Positions 12,972 to 21,633 of a stretch of 22,517 nucleotides of DNA are shown here, piece after piece. This DNA comes from Enterococcus_E cecorum_B (GTDB lineage: Bacteria > Bacillota > Bacilli > Lactobacillales > Enterococcaceae). The position numbers were made by a program, and so were the translations under genes. Below the pieces are notes generated by a model. It was given only the letters and a program-made list of their open reading frames with translations, was not told the origin of the DNA and did no database searches. Each line of letters starts with the position of its first letter. Within the stretch, counting starts at the first letter, position 1. Location: assembly GCA_946499615.1 (NCBI GenBank), contig CAMMST010000038.1, positions 1-22,517 on the forward strand, written 5' to 3'.

Positions 12972-15900
12972 GTGTCTCAAAAAGTTGGTGATATTCATTT
13001 AGATTTGAGTGTGAATCAGCGAGGATTTCAAAAGCAAATGAACGGCGTTATGGGTTTTGCTAAAAAAGCTGCTGCAAACATGGCTGCGCTATTCGCTGCA
13101 AAGAAAATTTTTGATTTCGGCAAACAAGCAATACAACTTGGTTCGGATTTAACAGAAGTACAAAACGTTGTGGATGTTACCTTTCCGAAGATGACAAAAC
13201 AAGTAGATGACTTTGCTAAAAATGCAGCACAACAATTCGGTTTGTCTGAAACGATGGCGAAACGCTATACAGGTACATTTGGCGCGATGGCAAAGGCTTT
13301 TGGTTTTGGCGAAAAACAAGCTTATGACATGTCTACAGCGTTAACTGGATTATCAGGCGATGTGGCATCCTTTTACAACATCAGCCAAGATGAAGCATAC
13401 ACAAAGCTAAAATCAGTGTTCACAGGCGAAACCGAAACATTAAAAGATTTGGGTATCGTAATGACTCAGAATGCTTTGGATGCTTATGCAATGGCTAACG
13501 GTTATAACAAGACCACTAAAGAAATGTCAGAAGCCGAAAAAGTTGCCTTGCGTTTTGCATTTGTGCAACAACAGCTTAGTCTTGCTGCTGGAGATTTCTC
13601 AAGAACTTCAGGCAGTTGGGCAAACCAAGTAAGGCTCATGAAATTGCAAATGGAACAATTTATGGCAACTATTGGTCAAGGTTTGATTAATCTATTTACA
13701 CCAATTTTACGCTTGATTAACATGCTCCTAGCTAAGATTTTAACCTTAGCAAATGCTTTTAAGTCGCTAACAGAGCTTTTAACTGGTAATAAGTCAACGC
13801 AAGGCAGTGGTATTGGCGCAGCAAGTCAAGAAGCTTCTGCATTATCTGGCGGATTAGCTGATGCAGGACAACAAGCAAGTGGGCTTGGAAAAGCAACAGA
13901 TGGTGTTGGTAAATCCGCTAAAAAAGCCGCTAAGGAAATGAAAGCATTAATGGGCTTTGACCAAATTAATAAACTTGATGATCAATCAGACGGCGGTTCT
14001 GACGGTGGCTCAGGCGGAAGTGGTGGCGGTCCAGGTGGCGATGCAATTCAAGGTGCAAGTGCTGATTTAGGTAAACTTGCTGAAGGCGAAAGTAAATTAT
14101 CTAAGCTTGCAGATGGTCTTTTAAATAGGTTTAAAGAGTTGTTGAACTTGTTCGAAACTGGATTCAATACTACTTTTAAATTCGAAGGTATCAATCGCCT
14201 AAAGAAAGCAATCATGGAAATTGGTCGATTGTTCTATGAAATATTTACCGATAAAAGAATTGTAGATGCATTCAATGGTATGTTAGATAGATTTGCTTAT
14301 GCATTGGGGCAATATATTGGCGCACTTGGCAACATAGCACTATCTATAGGTATCTTCATTGCAGAATCAATCGCTAAAGGAATTAAGCAACAAAAAGAGC
14401 ATATTATCACTGCTTTAGCTGAAGCATTTACAAATGTTGGCTTAGTTTTTCAATCTGTTGGAAATATTGCTAAAGGTGTAAGCGAGATAATTTATGACAC
14501 ATTGACTTCTGAAGGTGCAATCAAGATTGGTGCTGCTATAGTATCAATGTTTACCAGCGAAGCAATGACCATCATAGAGGTTGGAAGTAAGATAGCTAGA
14601 GATTTCTGGCAAGGCGTTGAAAATGTACTGTCTAAAGTCAAATTACCACTGACTGAAGCATTCAAAGGAACAATAGAGGCTTTAGCTCCAGCATTTGAAA
14701 CAGCTGTAGCGTATGTTGATAAAGTTGGAAGCAAGCTAAACGAAATCTATGATAATTCAATTAGCCCTTTTATTCAAAATGTATTTAAAGGTATTGGTGA
14801 TGTTTTAAAAATCTTTATTGACAGCTACAATCAGTATGTTTTACCAATTTTAGAATGGATTGGAAAGAAAATTACTGAATTGTATGATCAGCATATGTCT
14901 CCTTTTATTGACCAATTTGGCGGATTAGTTGAATCAGTCATTAGGTTTATTTCAAGTATTTGGGATAACTTAGTTAGATTCTTTAGTTGGGTTGCTAATA
15001 ACATTTTACCTATACTAATGCCAATCGTTCAGTGGATTACCAGCGTATTGTTTACTGCCGTTGGCGAGATTATTGATATCATAAAAAATGTTATGACTAT
15101 CTTATCGGGATTAATTGACTTTTTAACAGGTATTTTTACAGGTAATTGGTCACTTGCATGGAGTGGTATTCAAAAAATAGTAAGTGGCGCATGGCAAATG
15201 ATTAAAGATACGATAGCTAATGCGTTAAAAGCTATTCAAGAGTTAGTAAGACCAATAAAAGATTTCTTTGGAGCAATATTCAAAGCAGCATGGGAGTTAG
15301 TTGCTTTAGCTTGGAGCAACAGTGTTAACTACTTTTCGAATGTTTATAACAGCGTTAAAGGTGTATTTGCTAATGTAGGTTCGTGGTTTAAGAATAAATT
15401 CCAAGAAGCATGGAATGGTATTACAAGTATATTTTCAAAATTGGGGCAATGGTTCGGTCAACAATGGCAAAACGTGCAAAATGCGTTATCTAATATTGCT
15501 AATTGGTTTAACAATATGTTTAGTAACGCCTATAGAAACGTACAGAATGCGTTTCAATCAATTGGGCAGTGGTTTTCACAACAATGGCAGAATGTTCAAA
15601 ATGTATTATCTGGCGTTGCAAACTGGTTTGGTCAACAATTTGGTAATGCTTATAAGAACGTGCAAAATGCGTTTAAGTCAATCGGTAATTGGTTTGGTCA
15701 ACAGTATAAAAACATTCAGAATGTATTTAATGCTGTAGGTTCTTGGTTCAGAAACAAATTCCAAGAAGCTTACAATGCAGTCGTTTCGGTGTTTAGTGGT
15801 ATTTCAAATTTCTTTGGTGGTATTTGGAATAGCATTAGAAATACGTTTAGCTATGTCGGAACAATGGTAGGGAATGCGATTGGCGGCGCTGTTAGAAGTG

Positions 15901-16334
15901 TCATTAATGGTGTTTTATCAACAGTAGAAAACACAATTAATAGCGGTATTAGTTTATTGAATAGTGCTGTTGATGTCATTAATATGATTCCTGGTGTTAG
16001 CTTATGGGGATTTGATTACGTAGATTTACCTCGATTAGCGCAAGGTGGTTATGTTAAGGCTAATACACCACAGTTAGCAATGATTGGGGATAACAAACGC
16101 TATGGTGAAATTGTTGCGCCTGAAAACAAAATGTTAGAAATGGCTAGAAAAGCTGCTGAACTAACCAATAAAGGCGGAAATAACGATGCGCAAATTATTG
16201 CAATTCTAACTGCTATTCTACAAGCGTTGCAAGGTCTTGATTTAACCATTGATGGAGAAAGACTGACCAATAAAGTCATTGATACAATCAACGAAATCAC
16301 GATTCGTCGTGGCGAGTCGCCAATTCTACAATAA
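12972..16334 (+). CDS. Tail tape measure protein
   Basis: This 1120-residue protein sets tail length and is ejected with DNA. The GTG start follows AAGGAGGTGAGAGC. Residues 1-240 match the tape measure N-terminal region (VNQRGFQKQMNG, a long helix, FTGETETLKDLGIVMTQ, RTSGSWANQVR). A hydrophobic stretch follows (about 236-265), then a Gly/Ser-rich linker near 338-360. A second hydrophobic region spans about 674-727. Residues about 805-964 hold the W-F-x-x-x-F/W repeats in alternating 22 and 18 residue units. The C-terminal part has WGFDYVDLPRLAQGGYVKA, common at the end of Firmicute tape measures. By the usual rule of about 1.5 angstrom per residue, the tail would be roughly 1,700 angstrom (estimate). 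Confidence 0.95.
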   Translation: MSQKVGDIHLDLSVNQRGFQKQMNGVMGFAKKAAANMAALFAAKKIFDFGKQAIQLGSDLTEVQNVVDVTFPKMTKQVDDFAKNAAQQFGLSETMAKRYTGTFGAMAKAFGFGEKQAYDMSTALTGLSGDVASFYNISQDEAYTKLKSVFTGETETLKDLGIVMTQNALDAYAMANGYNKTTKEMSEAEKVALRFAFVQQQLSLAAGDFSRTSGSWANQVRLMKLQMEQFMATIGQGLINLFTPILRLINMLLAKILTLANAFKSLTELLTGNKSTQGSGIGAASQEASALSGGLADAGQQASGLGKATDGVGKSAKKAAKEMKALMGFDQINKLDDQSDGGSDGGSGGSGGGPGGDAIQGASADLGKLAEGESKLSKLADGLLNRFKELLNLFETGFNTTFKFEGINRLKKAIMEIGRLFYEIFTDKRIVDAFNGMLDRFAYALGQYIGALGNIALSIGIFIAESIAKGIKQQKEHIITALAEAFTNVGLVFQSVGNIAKGVSEIIYDTLTSEGAIKIGAAIVSMFTSEAMTIIEVGSKIARDFWQGVENVLSKVKLPLTEAFKGTIEALAPAFETAVAYVDKVGSKLNEIYDNSISPFIQNVFKGIGDVLKIFIDSYNQYVLPILEWIGKKITELYDQHMSPFIDQFGGLVESVIRFISSIWDNLVRFFSWVANNILPILMPIVQWITSVLFTAVGEIIDIIKNVMTILSGLIDFLTGIFTGNWSLAWSGIQKIVSGAWQMIKDTIANALKAIQELVRPIKDFFGAIFKAAWELVALAWSNSVNYFSNVYNSVKGVFANVGSWFKNKFQEAWNGITSIFSKLGQWFGQQWQNVQNALSNIANWFNNMFSNAYRNVQNAFQSIGQWFSQQWQNVQNVLSGVANWFGQQFGNAYKNVQNAFKSIGNWFGQQYKNIQNVFNAVGSWFRNKFQEAYNAVVSVFSGISNFFGGIWNSIRNTFSYVGTMVGNAIGGAVRSVINGVLSTVENTINSGISLLNSAVDVINMIPGVSLWGFDYVDLPRLAQGGYVKANTPQLAMIGDNKRYGEIVAPENKMLEMARKAAELTNKGGNNDAQIIAILTAILQALQGLDLTIDGERLTNKVIDTINEITIRRGESPILQ
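15384..15863 (+). repeat. Tandem 120-bp repeats in the tape measure (22+18 residue units)
   Basis: Eight consecutive units begin with W-F or F-F. Their lengths alternate 22, 18, 22, 18, 22, 18, 22, 18 residues, giving about four 40-residue (120-bp) super-units. Typical units are WFNNMFSNAYRNVQNAFQSI (22 with GQ) and WFSQQWQNVQNVLSGVAN (18). DNA words such as CAACAATGGCA and GTGCAAAATGCGTT recur. The 22 equals two hendecads and the 18 a hendecad plus heptad, consistent with a helical rod inside the tube. Confidence 0.85.
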
Positions 16335-16347
16335 AGGAGATGATTAG

Positions 16348-16686
16348 ATGGCAGAAATCGTTGCAAACGGTGTGAATCTACCGTCACCTACAGATATAAG
16401 CATTGCTGATGAATTAATCTGGTCATCTTCAACTGGGCGAACAGCAAGCGGATTAATGATAGGTGACCTAATTGCAAATAAACAAACGATTAATATTAAG
16501 TGGGCGTATTTGACTCACACAGAAAAAGAACTCATCAAACGAAATTTAGTTGGTGGGTTCTTTTCTGTTAATGTGCTTGGCGAAAGTTTAACTGTTTACC
16601 GAGGCACAATCCAATCAGAAGTGCAAGGTTATTTGTCAGGCACTTTATATTATAAATCTGTATCTGTTCAAGTGATTCAGCAGTAA
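16348..16686 (+). CDS. Short distal tail-type protein
   Basis: This 112-residue beta-rich protein has VNLPSPTDISIADELIWSSSTGRTASGLMIGDLI and a C-terminal YLSGTLYYKSVSVQVIQ. It lies between tape measure and tail hub, the place of the distal tail protein, but is about half the length of typical Dit proteins and has no galectin or carbohydrate-binding extension. It resembles a small phage family (possibly DUF6711), named from memory and not certain. AAAGGAGATGATTAG provides the binding site. Confidence 0.72.
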   Translation: MAEIVANGVNLPSPTDISIADELIWSSSTGRTASGLMIGDLIANKQTINIKWAYLTHTEKELIKRNLVGGFFSVNVLGESLTVYRGTIQSEVQGYLSGTLYYKSVSVQVIQQ

Positions 16687-16698
16687 GGAGGTGAGAAA

Positions 16699-19600
16699 TT
16701 GTTAGAACAAAGTAAAGAGTATTTAACAGCAGTCAAAAGTCCACAAAGGCAAGTAAATGCTAAATTCACATTGAATAATCGTGTATATACTGGCACGCAA
16801 TTAGCAAAATTAGATTATGATCAAGCAATTGTATCAGGAACAAGCTATACATTTGGTGGTGCATATGTTGCTGGACTAACTGTGGAAATCAAAGTGTTGG
16901 TCGAAGGTATCCAAGAAATGATGCCTGCAACTGCAGAAATCGGAATTTCTGTTAATGGCACAATGCAATATAAACCATTGGGGCAATTTTTCGTTACCGA
17001 CATTGAGTTAGATAGAAATACTAATTCGACAAAACTTAAACTACAAGATGGATTTTGCAAATTAAATGGCGAATATCAGTCTAGGTTGAGCTATCCAACA
17101 ACTGCCCGAGCGGTATTTAGTGAAATTTGCCAAAGATGCAATATTTCTACAATGCCTATGAATATTCCAGATACGATTATTCTGGGAACGAAACTGGAAA
17201 AGACAAGCTATCGAGAAGCCGTTCAGTATATCGCTCAATTAGTTGGTTCATACGCGATATTTAATCGAAAAGGACAGCTTGAATTTAGAAATATCCAAAA
17301 ATTGAGTTACAGAGTTAATCGCGATAATTACGTGATGGGTGGATTTAAACGAAAAGAAATTAAATTCCGATTGCATGGTGTCGAATGTGAATTGGTTAGT
17401 AATCAAAAAATTAGAGTTGGCTCTGCAAACGGTAATGTTGTTAAAATTAAAAATCCTTGGATGACGCAGATGTATCTTGAAGAATTATTCGCAAAAGTGC
17501 AAGGATTTCAATTTTATCCTTACTCTTTGAATTTTCAGGGAGATCCTTGTTTAGATGTCGGTGACTGGATTGAAGTTGAATATGCAAAAGGAGAATATTT
17601 CCAAGCGCCTATTTTGGTTGAGAAACTATACTTTGACGGCGGATTGCACTCAGAAATAGCAGCAAATACAACAGGTGTATCTGATAGCATTTACCAATAT
17701 AAATCGCCACTCGCTCGGAAAGTGGAATACTTAGAGGGACGAATATCAGCAGATGGTTTGAGCCAAGTATACAGCGGTCTGGACGAACCGAACCCTGCTC
17801 ATCTTAAAAAAGGTGATACCTGGTTTAAGCCAAATGGTACGGATATTGATATTTTGATGTGGGATGGTAACAGGTGGGTTGTTCATAACTCTAGAGAAAA
17901 GTTTGATGAGCTTAAGAGAGAATTTGAAGACCAGGAACAATACTTCGATGAATTAAAGAAAAAATTCGAGGAACAAGACAAGTATTTCAAGGAGTTGGAT
18001 GCTGAATTTGAAACATCTAAACAAGTTTTGGATAGTGCAAAAGATGATTTAGACAATGCAAAATTAGAGCTTGAAGCAAATAAACAATCCATTAAAGATA
18101 ATGAGAAATTGATACAACAATCAAGCGACGAATTGAGTGGAATGCGTGAGAAATTTAATCAAGTAGACAACACGCTAGAATCGCAACAAGGTCTGTTTGA
18201 AGAATTCGGAAATGAACTCAGAAATAATATTAGTTTAGCCGAAGAATTAGATAGAAAATCAAGTTTGTTTGAATCAGGTATTAAAGAAATCCAAAGCAAC
18301 ACAAAAGATTTAATGGACAGTTACAGAGGGATTTATGACAAAACAAGAGATTTAGAAAACATTTTCGAAAATTTATCATATAGTGGCGAGAATTATTTTT
18401 CTAGATTAGGTCTATCGAATTGCTCTCCAAACAAAGGTGTCGCATTCGATTCTGTGACTAACGAAGTAACGCTAGGTAATTATGGCGCACATAGTTTTAC
18501 GCAATTTTACAACATGCTCAAACCGATGAAGGATTTTGTTGGAAAACACGTAATGTTGTCGTTTGACGCTATAAGTCCGAACGGAACAGCAAAGATTCGT
18601 CCGTATAATAATGTTTCACATAGTAAATATGTTATGCAACCATTGCTTTTGAACGATAATAACATCGTCGATAATGAATGGAAGCATTTTGATTACAAAA
18701 TTAACGTTGTGGAAACAAACGATACCAACGAATTAGAATCTAACAAAATTCTATTTTTTGCAAACGACCAAAACGGAGTGAAAATCAGAAATGTAGATTT
18801 TTATATCGGAGATAAGCCGAGAGATTATCGTGCGCCCACCTTAGATTTAGAAATATTGACAAGGGGTAAAATCACTGATGTAGAACATCGTTTAGTTGAA
18901 GAAGATAACAAAATAAGAAACTATTTTACTGGTCAGATACAATCGCTGAACGGTGACATATCAACAGCTAAAACAGCCATAACGCAAGAGTTGAATAGGT
19001 ACAAAGTTGAAATGGCTGAAAAGAACAATAATCAAGATATTAAATATTCTAGCCTAGAACAAACGGTCGGAAGTTTTAAATCAGAGATGGCCCAAAAGAA
19101 CAAAGACCAAGACTCTAAATATTCTAGCCTTGAGCAGACGGTGAATGGGTTTAAAACCACTGTTGCTAGTGTTACCAATGAACAAGGCGCTGTGAAGAGT
19201 AGGCTATCTGCCTTAGAACAAACAGATTCTACTTTTAAATCTTCTATTACTGCTACAGAGAATCGCATTGATACAATTCTGCGCGATGGATCGAATATCA
19301 TATCAGACGACCCAGTATTGGGTTCGTACATGAACAACGTCACAAAAGACGGTAAAAGGGCAAAGATTACATGCAACCCACATGGCGGTGCGTCTTTCTA
19401 TATTCAGGCTAAACAGTTAATGACATCTGGAATGAGTTATTCGATTTCATTTGACTGTTCGGGTGTCCAAACTGGTGATGAGTTGTTTTTCTATATAGAA
19501 GGACACGGTGATGAAAACAAACTAGTTAAACTAAAAAATGGCAGAAATACAAAGCGTTTCATCAGATATAGTGATGGAGTGTTGGTATCTTTTAGTCACG

Positions 19601-20853
19601 CTCATGAAAAAAGCAAATTTAGCGGTACGAGAAACCTTATTTTGGATAATTTTGAAATACATTCAACGGGTTTAGCGAACGCAATAACTCTCACTCACTC
19701 TAATATCATCCAAACCGCAGATAGTATAAGAAGTGAAGTAACTCAAAAAGTGTCAGGTATAGACGGAAAAATTACAACACTAAGTAACTCCGTTACCCAA
19801 ACGGCTAATAGTTGGGCTGTTAAAAATATCAAAAATGCTAAAGAAATTGTATCTCAAATTAATTTGAATGGTGCAGATGTTTATATCCAAGGGAAGAATA
19901 TTGCGTTAGATGGTAATACTCATATTACTAACGGTATCATTAAAACAGCGCATATAGGTGATGCACAAATTACAAATACTAAGATAGGTAATGCAGCCAT
20001 TACAAGTGCAAAAATACAAGCTGCATCTATTGTGAACACCAAGATTGCAGATGCAGCTATTACGAATGCGAAAATTGCAAATGCTACTATAACAGGCGCA
20101 AAAATCGCTCGCGCTACAATCACCAATGCCAATATTGCTAGTGCGACAATTGGTACTGCAGAAATTAAAGACGCTGCTATTATAAACGCCAAGATTGCCA
20201 ACGGTGCAATTACATCAGCCAAAATCGGCAATGCTCAAATTTCAGCCGCGCATATTCAAGATGCAACAATTACCAATGCTAAGATAGCAAGCTTAGATGC
20301 ATCTAAAATTACTACTGGAACAATGTCTGCTGATAGAATTTATGGTGGTGTACTCAGCGCACAAAATCGTGCTATGAGAATTAATTTGAATAGCGCTGAT
20401 ATAGACTTTAACTATGGCGCAACAATCACTTTTAATTCTGATGAAAATGCAATTAAGCGGGTTATCGGTTCTTCTACTGGTTTTATACATTTCAGTAAAT
20501 CTAGTACAGGTGGTGTATTTGTTGGATTAGGAGCTACATCAAATAACATCGGAGTTAAGTCTTCTGATACAAGTGATTTCGCTGGTATACGTGTGTTTAA
20601 AGATTCAAGCATTGATCAGACCGAAATATTTGGTGATAGAATTGTTCTTCTAAATGGATTTGGATCTAGAGGAGGCTTTGTAATAGATACGTTGAACTTG
20701 AATGGTAGGTTTTCTCTTTCTGATATTATCGGGGCTATCAGCGCCTTACGTAGATGCTGGTATGAATTATCTTCAGCTGGATGGGATACAAAGAATAATA
20801 ATTTTGGAAATAAAGTACTCAATAATATTAATAAATATAGCATGTTTGTATAA
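16699..20853 (+). CDS. Tail hub / tail-associated fibre protein with carbohydrate-binding-like domains and beta-helix
   Basis: This 1384-residue protein starts at TTG 16699 after AAGGAGGTGAGAAA. Residues 1-340 form the baseplate hub type (FFVTDIELDRNTNSTKLKLQD, YREAVQYIAQLVGSYA, CLDVGDWIEVEY). Residues 357-395 have a short module with KKGDTWFKPNG and MWDGNRWVV. Residues about 397-560 are a long coiled coil. Two lectin-like beta-sandwich candidates follow, about 563-710 and 862-990, with coiled coil between (two 25-residue repeats at 771-820). Residues 1088-1197 are 11 decapeptides of the A-x-I-x-x-A-K-I type, forming a probable triple beta-helix shaft. The C-terminal about 190 residues are a distal tip domain. 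It probably binds host surface glycan. I see no peptidase or glycosidase motif. Confidence 0.88.
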   Translation: MLEQSKEYLTAVKSPQRQVNAKFTLNNRVYTGTQLAKLDYDQAIVSGTSYTFGGAYVAGLTVEIKVLVEGIQEMMPATAEIGISVNGTMQYKPLGQFFVTDIELDRNTNSTKLKLQDGFCKLNGEYQSRLSYPTTARAVFSEICQRCNISTMPMNIPDTIILGTKLEKTSYREAVQYIAQLVGSYAIFNRKGQLEFRNIQKLSYRVNRDNYVMGGFKRKEIKFRLHGVECELVSNQKIRVGSANGNVVKIKNPWMTQMYLEELFAKVQGFQFYPYSLNFQGDPCLDVGDWIEVEYAKGEYFQAPILVEKLYFDGGLHSEIAANTTGVSDSIYQYKSPLARKVEYLEGRISADGLSQVYSGLDEPNPAHLKKGDTWFKPNGTDIDILMWDGNRWVVHNSREKFDELKREFEDQEQYFDELKKKFEEQDKYFKELDAEFETSKQVLDSAKDDLDNAKLELEANKQSIKDNEKLIQQSSDELSGMREKFNQVDNTLESQQGLFEEFGNELRNNISLAEELDRKSSLFESGIKEIQSNTKDLMDSYRGIYDKTRDLENIFENLSYSGENYFSRLGLSNCSPNKGVAFDSVTNEVTLGNYGAHSFTQFYNMLKPMKDFVGKHVMLSFDAISPNGTAKIRPYNNVSHSKYVMQPLLLNDNNIVDNEWKHFDYKINVVETNDTNELESNKILFFANDQNGVKIRNVDFYIGDKPRDYRAPTLDLEILTRGKITDVEHRLVEEDNKIRNYFTGQIQSLNGDISTAKTAITQELNRYKVEMAEKNNNQDIKYSSLEQTVGSFKSEMAQKNKDQDSKYSSLEQTVNGFKTTVASVTNEQGAVKSRLSALEQTDSTFKSSITATENRIDTILRDGSNIISDDPVLGSYMNNVTKDGKRAKITCNPHGGASFYIQAKQLMTSGMSYSISFDCSGVQTGDELFFYIEGHGDENKLVKLKNGRNTKRFIRYSDGVLVSFSHAHEKSKFSGTRNLILDNFEIHSTGLANAITLTHSNIIQTADSIRSEVTQKVSGIDGKITTLSNSVTQTANSWAVKNIKNAKEIVSQINLNGADVYIQGKNIALDGNTHITNGIIKTAHIGDAQITNTKIGNAAITSAKIQAASIVNTKIADAAITNAKIANATITGAKIARATITNANIASATIGTAEIKDAAIINAKIANGAITSAKIGNAQISAAHIQDATITNAKIASLDASKITTGTMSADRIYGGVLSAQNRAMRINLNSADIDFNYGATITFNSDENAIKRVIGSSTGFIHFSKSSTGGVFVGLGATSNNIGVKSSDTSDFAGIRVFKDSSIDQTEIFGDRIVLLNGFGSRGGFVIDTLNLNGRFSLSDIIGAISALRRCWYELSSAGWDTKNNNFGNKVLNNINKYSMFV
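19009..19158 (+). repeat. Direct repeat of 75 bp in the tail fibre coiled coil
   Basis: Two adjacent 25-residue units (19009-19083 and 19084-19158) both read EMAxKNxxQDxKYSSLEQTV and are followed by GSFKS or NGFKT. The DNA word AAATATTCTAGCCT is shared exactly. A partial third match (RLSALEQTDSTFKSS) follows. It marks duplication within the shaft and could change fibre length by recombination. Confidence 0.8.
19960..20289 (+). repeat. Eleven 30-bp / 10-residue repeats (beta-helix shaft)
   Basis: Successive decapeptides follow x-A-x-I-T-x-A-K-I-x, for example DAQITNTKIG, NAAITSAKIQ, DAAITNAKIA and DATITNAKIA. Ile and Ala fall at fixed positions, as in trimeric beta-helical fibre shafts. The DNA is only partly conserved between units, so protein-level selection holds the pattern. 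An antisense reading frame here is a by-product. Confidence 0.88.
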
Positions 20854-20868
20854 CGAGGAGGAAAAACT

Positions 20869-21075
20869 ATGGATTTAAAAACAACAAACATTAATTATAA
20901 CTATGATATGGAAGGAACTCTTAACAATATTTCGATTTCTCTAAGTGGTAATCAAGATATGGATAGCGTAAATGCATATATCGTTCTTGAAGATGATGGA
21001 ACTTTAGAAGATTTAAATAAAAAACAACTAACTGTAAAAGCAATAGAAAAATTAAAAGAATTGATTGGAGAGTAA
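20869..21075 (+). CDS. Small acidic protein after the tail fibre
   Basis: This 68-residue protein starts MDLKTTNINYNYDMEGTLNN with SISLSGNQDMDSVNAYIVLE strands and a C-terminal helix with KKQLTVKAIEKLKELIG. A strong CGAGGAGGAAAAACT precedes the ATG, 15 bases after the fibre stop. The layout (two or three strands then helix) is seen in short proteins encoded between tail fibre and holin genes in Lactobacillales phages. Function not known. Confidence 0.75.
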   Translation: MDLKTTNINYNYDMEGTLNNISISLSGNQDMDSVNAYIVLEDDGTLEDLNKKQLTVKAIEKLKELIGE

Positions 21076-21079
21076 GTAA

Positions 21080-21238
21080 ATGAATGTTTCTGAAAAACTA
21101 GCGATTAGAATTGCCAATTTAGAATTGGATAAAGCAGAACTTGAGTGCAAATTACAAGAAGTTATGGAAGAGTTAGCGAAAAAGGAAGAAGAAATCAAAA
21201 CGTTAACTAGCAATAACGATGGTAAAAAGAAAGTTTAA
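21080..21238 (+). CDS. 52-residue coiled-coil protein before holin
   Basis: The frame MNVSEKLAIRIANLELDKAE...NNDGKKKV is almost wholly a charged coiled coil with heptad Leu/Ile (LAIRIANLELDKAELECKLQ) and a basic tail. It begins 4 bases after the previous stop with GGAGAGTAAGTAA, and ends 11 bases before the holin ATG. Similar short coiled-coil proteins precede holins in many Firmicute phages. A role in holin timing is a guess. Confidence 0.7.
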   Translation: MNVSEKLAIRIANLELDKAELECKLQEVMEELAKKEEEIKTLTSNNDGKKKV

Positions 21239-21249
21239 AGGTGGTAAAA

Positions 21250-21633
21250 ATGGAAATGAGCTATATACAAAGTTTAATGCAAGATGAGTTTGGAAAAGTG
21301 ATTGTATGGCTTGGTTTTATCCTGATTTTGATGTTTATTGACATTTTAACAGGCTTTATTCAGGCTTATGTTAATCGTAATCTAAAGTCACGCGCTATGT
21401 CAGTAGGTTTGTTGAAAAAAGCAGGCCTATTTTTAGTTTTGTTGGGGATTATTCCTTTGGCTGTATTAATGCCAGATATCATTGGTACATCTGTGATTAT
21501 TGGGGTTTACGTGATTGAAATCGTCAATGAACTGCTATCAATCATTGAGAATTTGCAAAAAATGGGAGTCAATATTAAAATCTTTGACCCTATCATGCAA
21601 CGATTAAACGGTAAGGATGATAAACATGAATAG
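21250..21633 (+). CDS. Holin (phage_holin_4 type)
   Basis: This 127-residue membrane protein has hydrophobic segments at about 17-40 (VIVWLGFILILMFIDILTGF), 53-75 (GLFLVLLGIIPLAVLMPD) and 78-100 (GTSVIIGVYVIEIVNELL). The motif FIDILTGFIQAY with Asp between segments and a later VNELLSIIEN are characteristic of the phage_holin_4/TcdE-like family. It opens the cell membrane at lysis to release or activate endolysin, which is not in this window. GTG 21241 is possible, but ATG 21250 has AAAGGTGG at proper spacing. The stop overlaps the next ATG by 8 bases. Confidence 0.9.
   Translation: MEMSYIQSLMQDEFGKVIVWLGFILILMFIDILTGFIQAYVNRNLKSRAMSVGLLKKAGLFLVLLGIIPLAVLMPDIIGTSVIIGVYVIEIVNELLSIIENLQKMGVNIKIFDPIMQRLNGKDDKHE

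Noticed and set aside
15415..15738. Plus-strand alternative frame within the tape measure repeats
   Set aside because: It exists because the 120-bp repeat is open in a second frame; no binding site and no recognisable protein.
19920..20231. Minus-strand open frame opposite the fibre repeats
   Set aside because: It is a by-product of the 30-bp repeats that encode the decapeptide beta-helix; its Ala/Ile/Val runs mirror the repeats.
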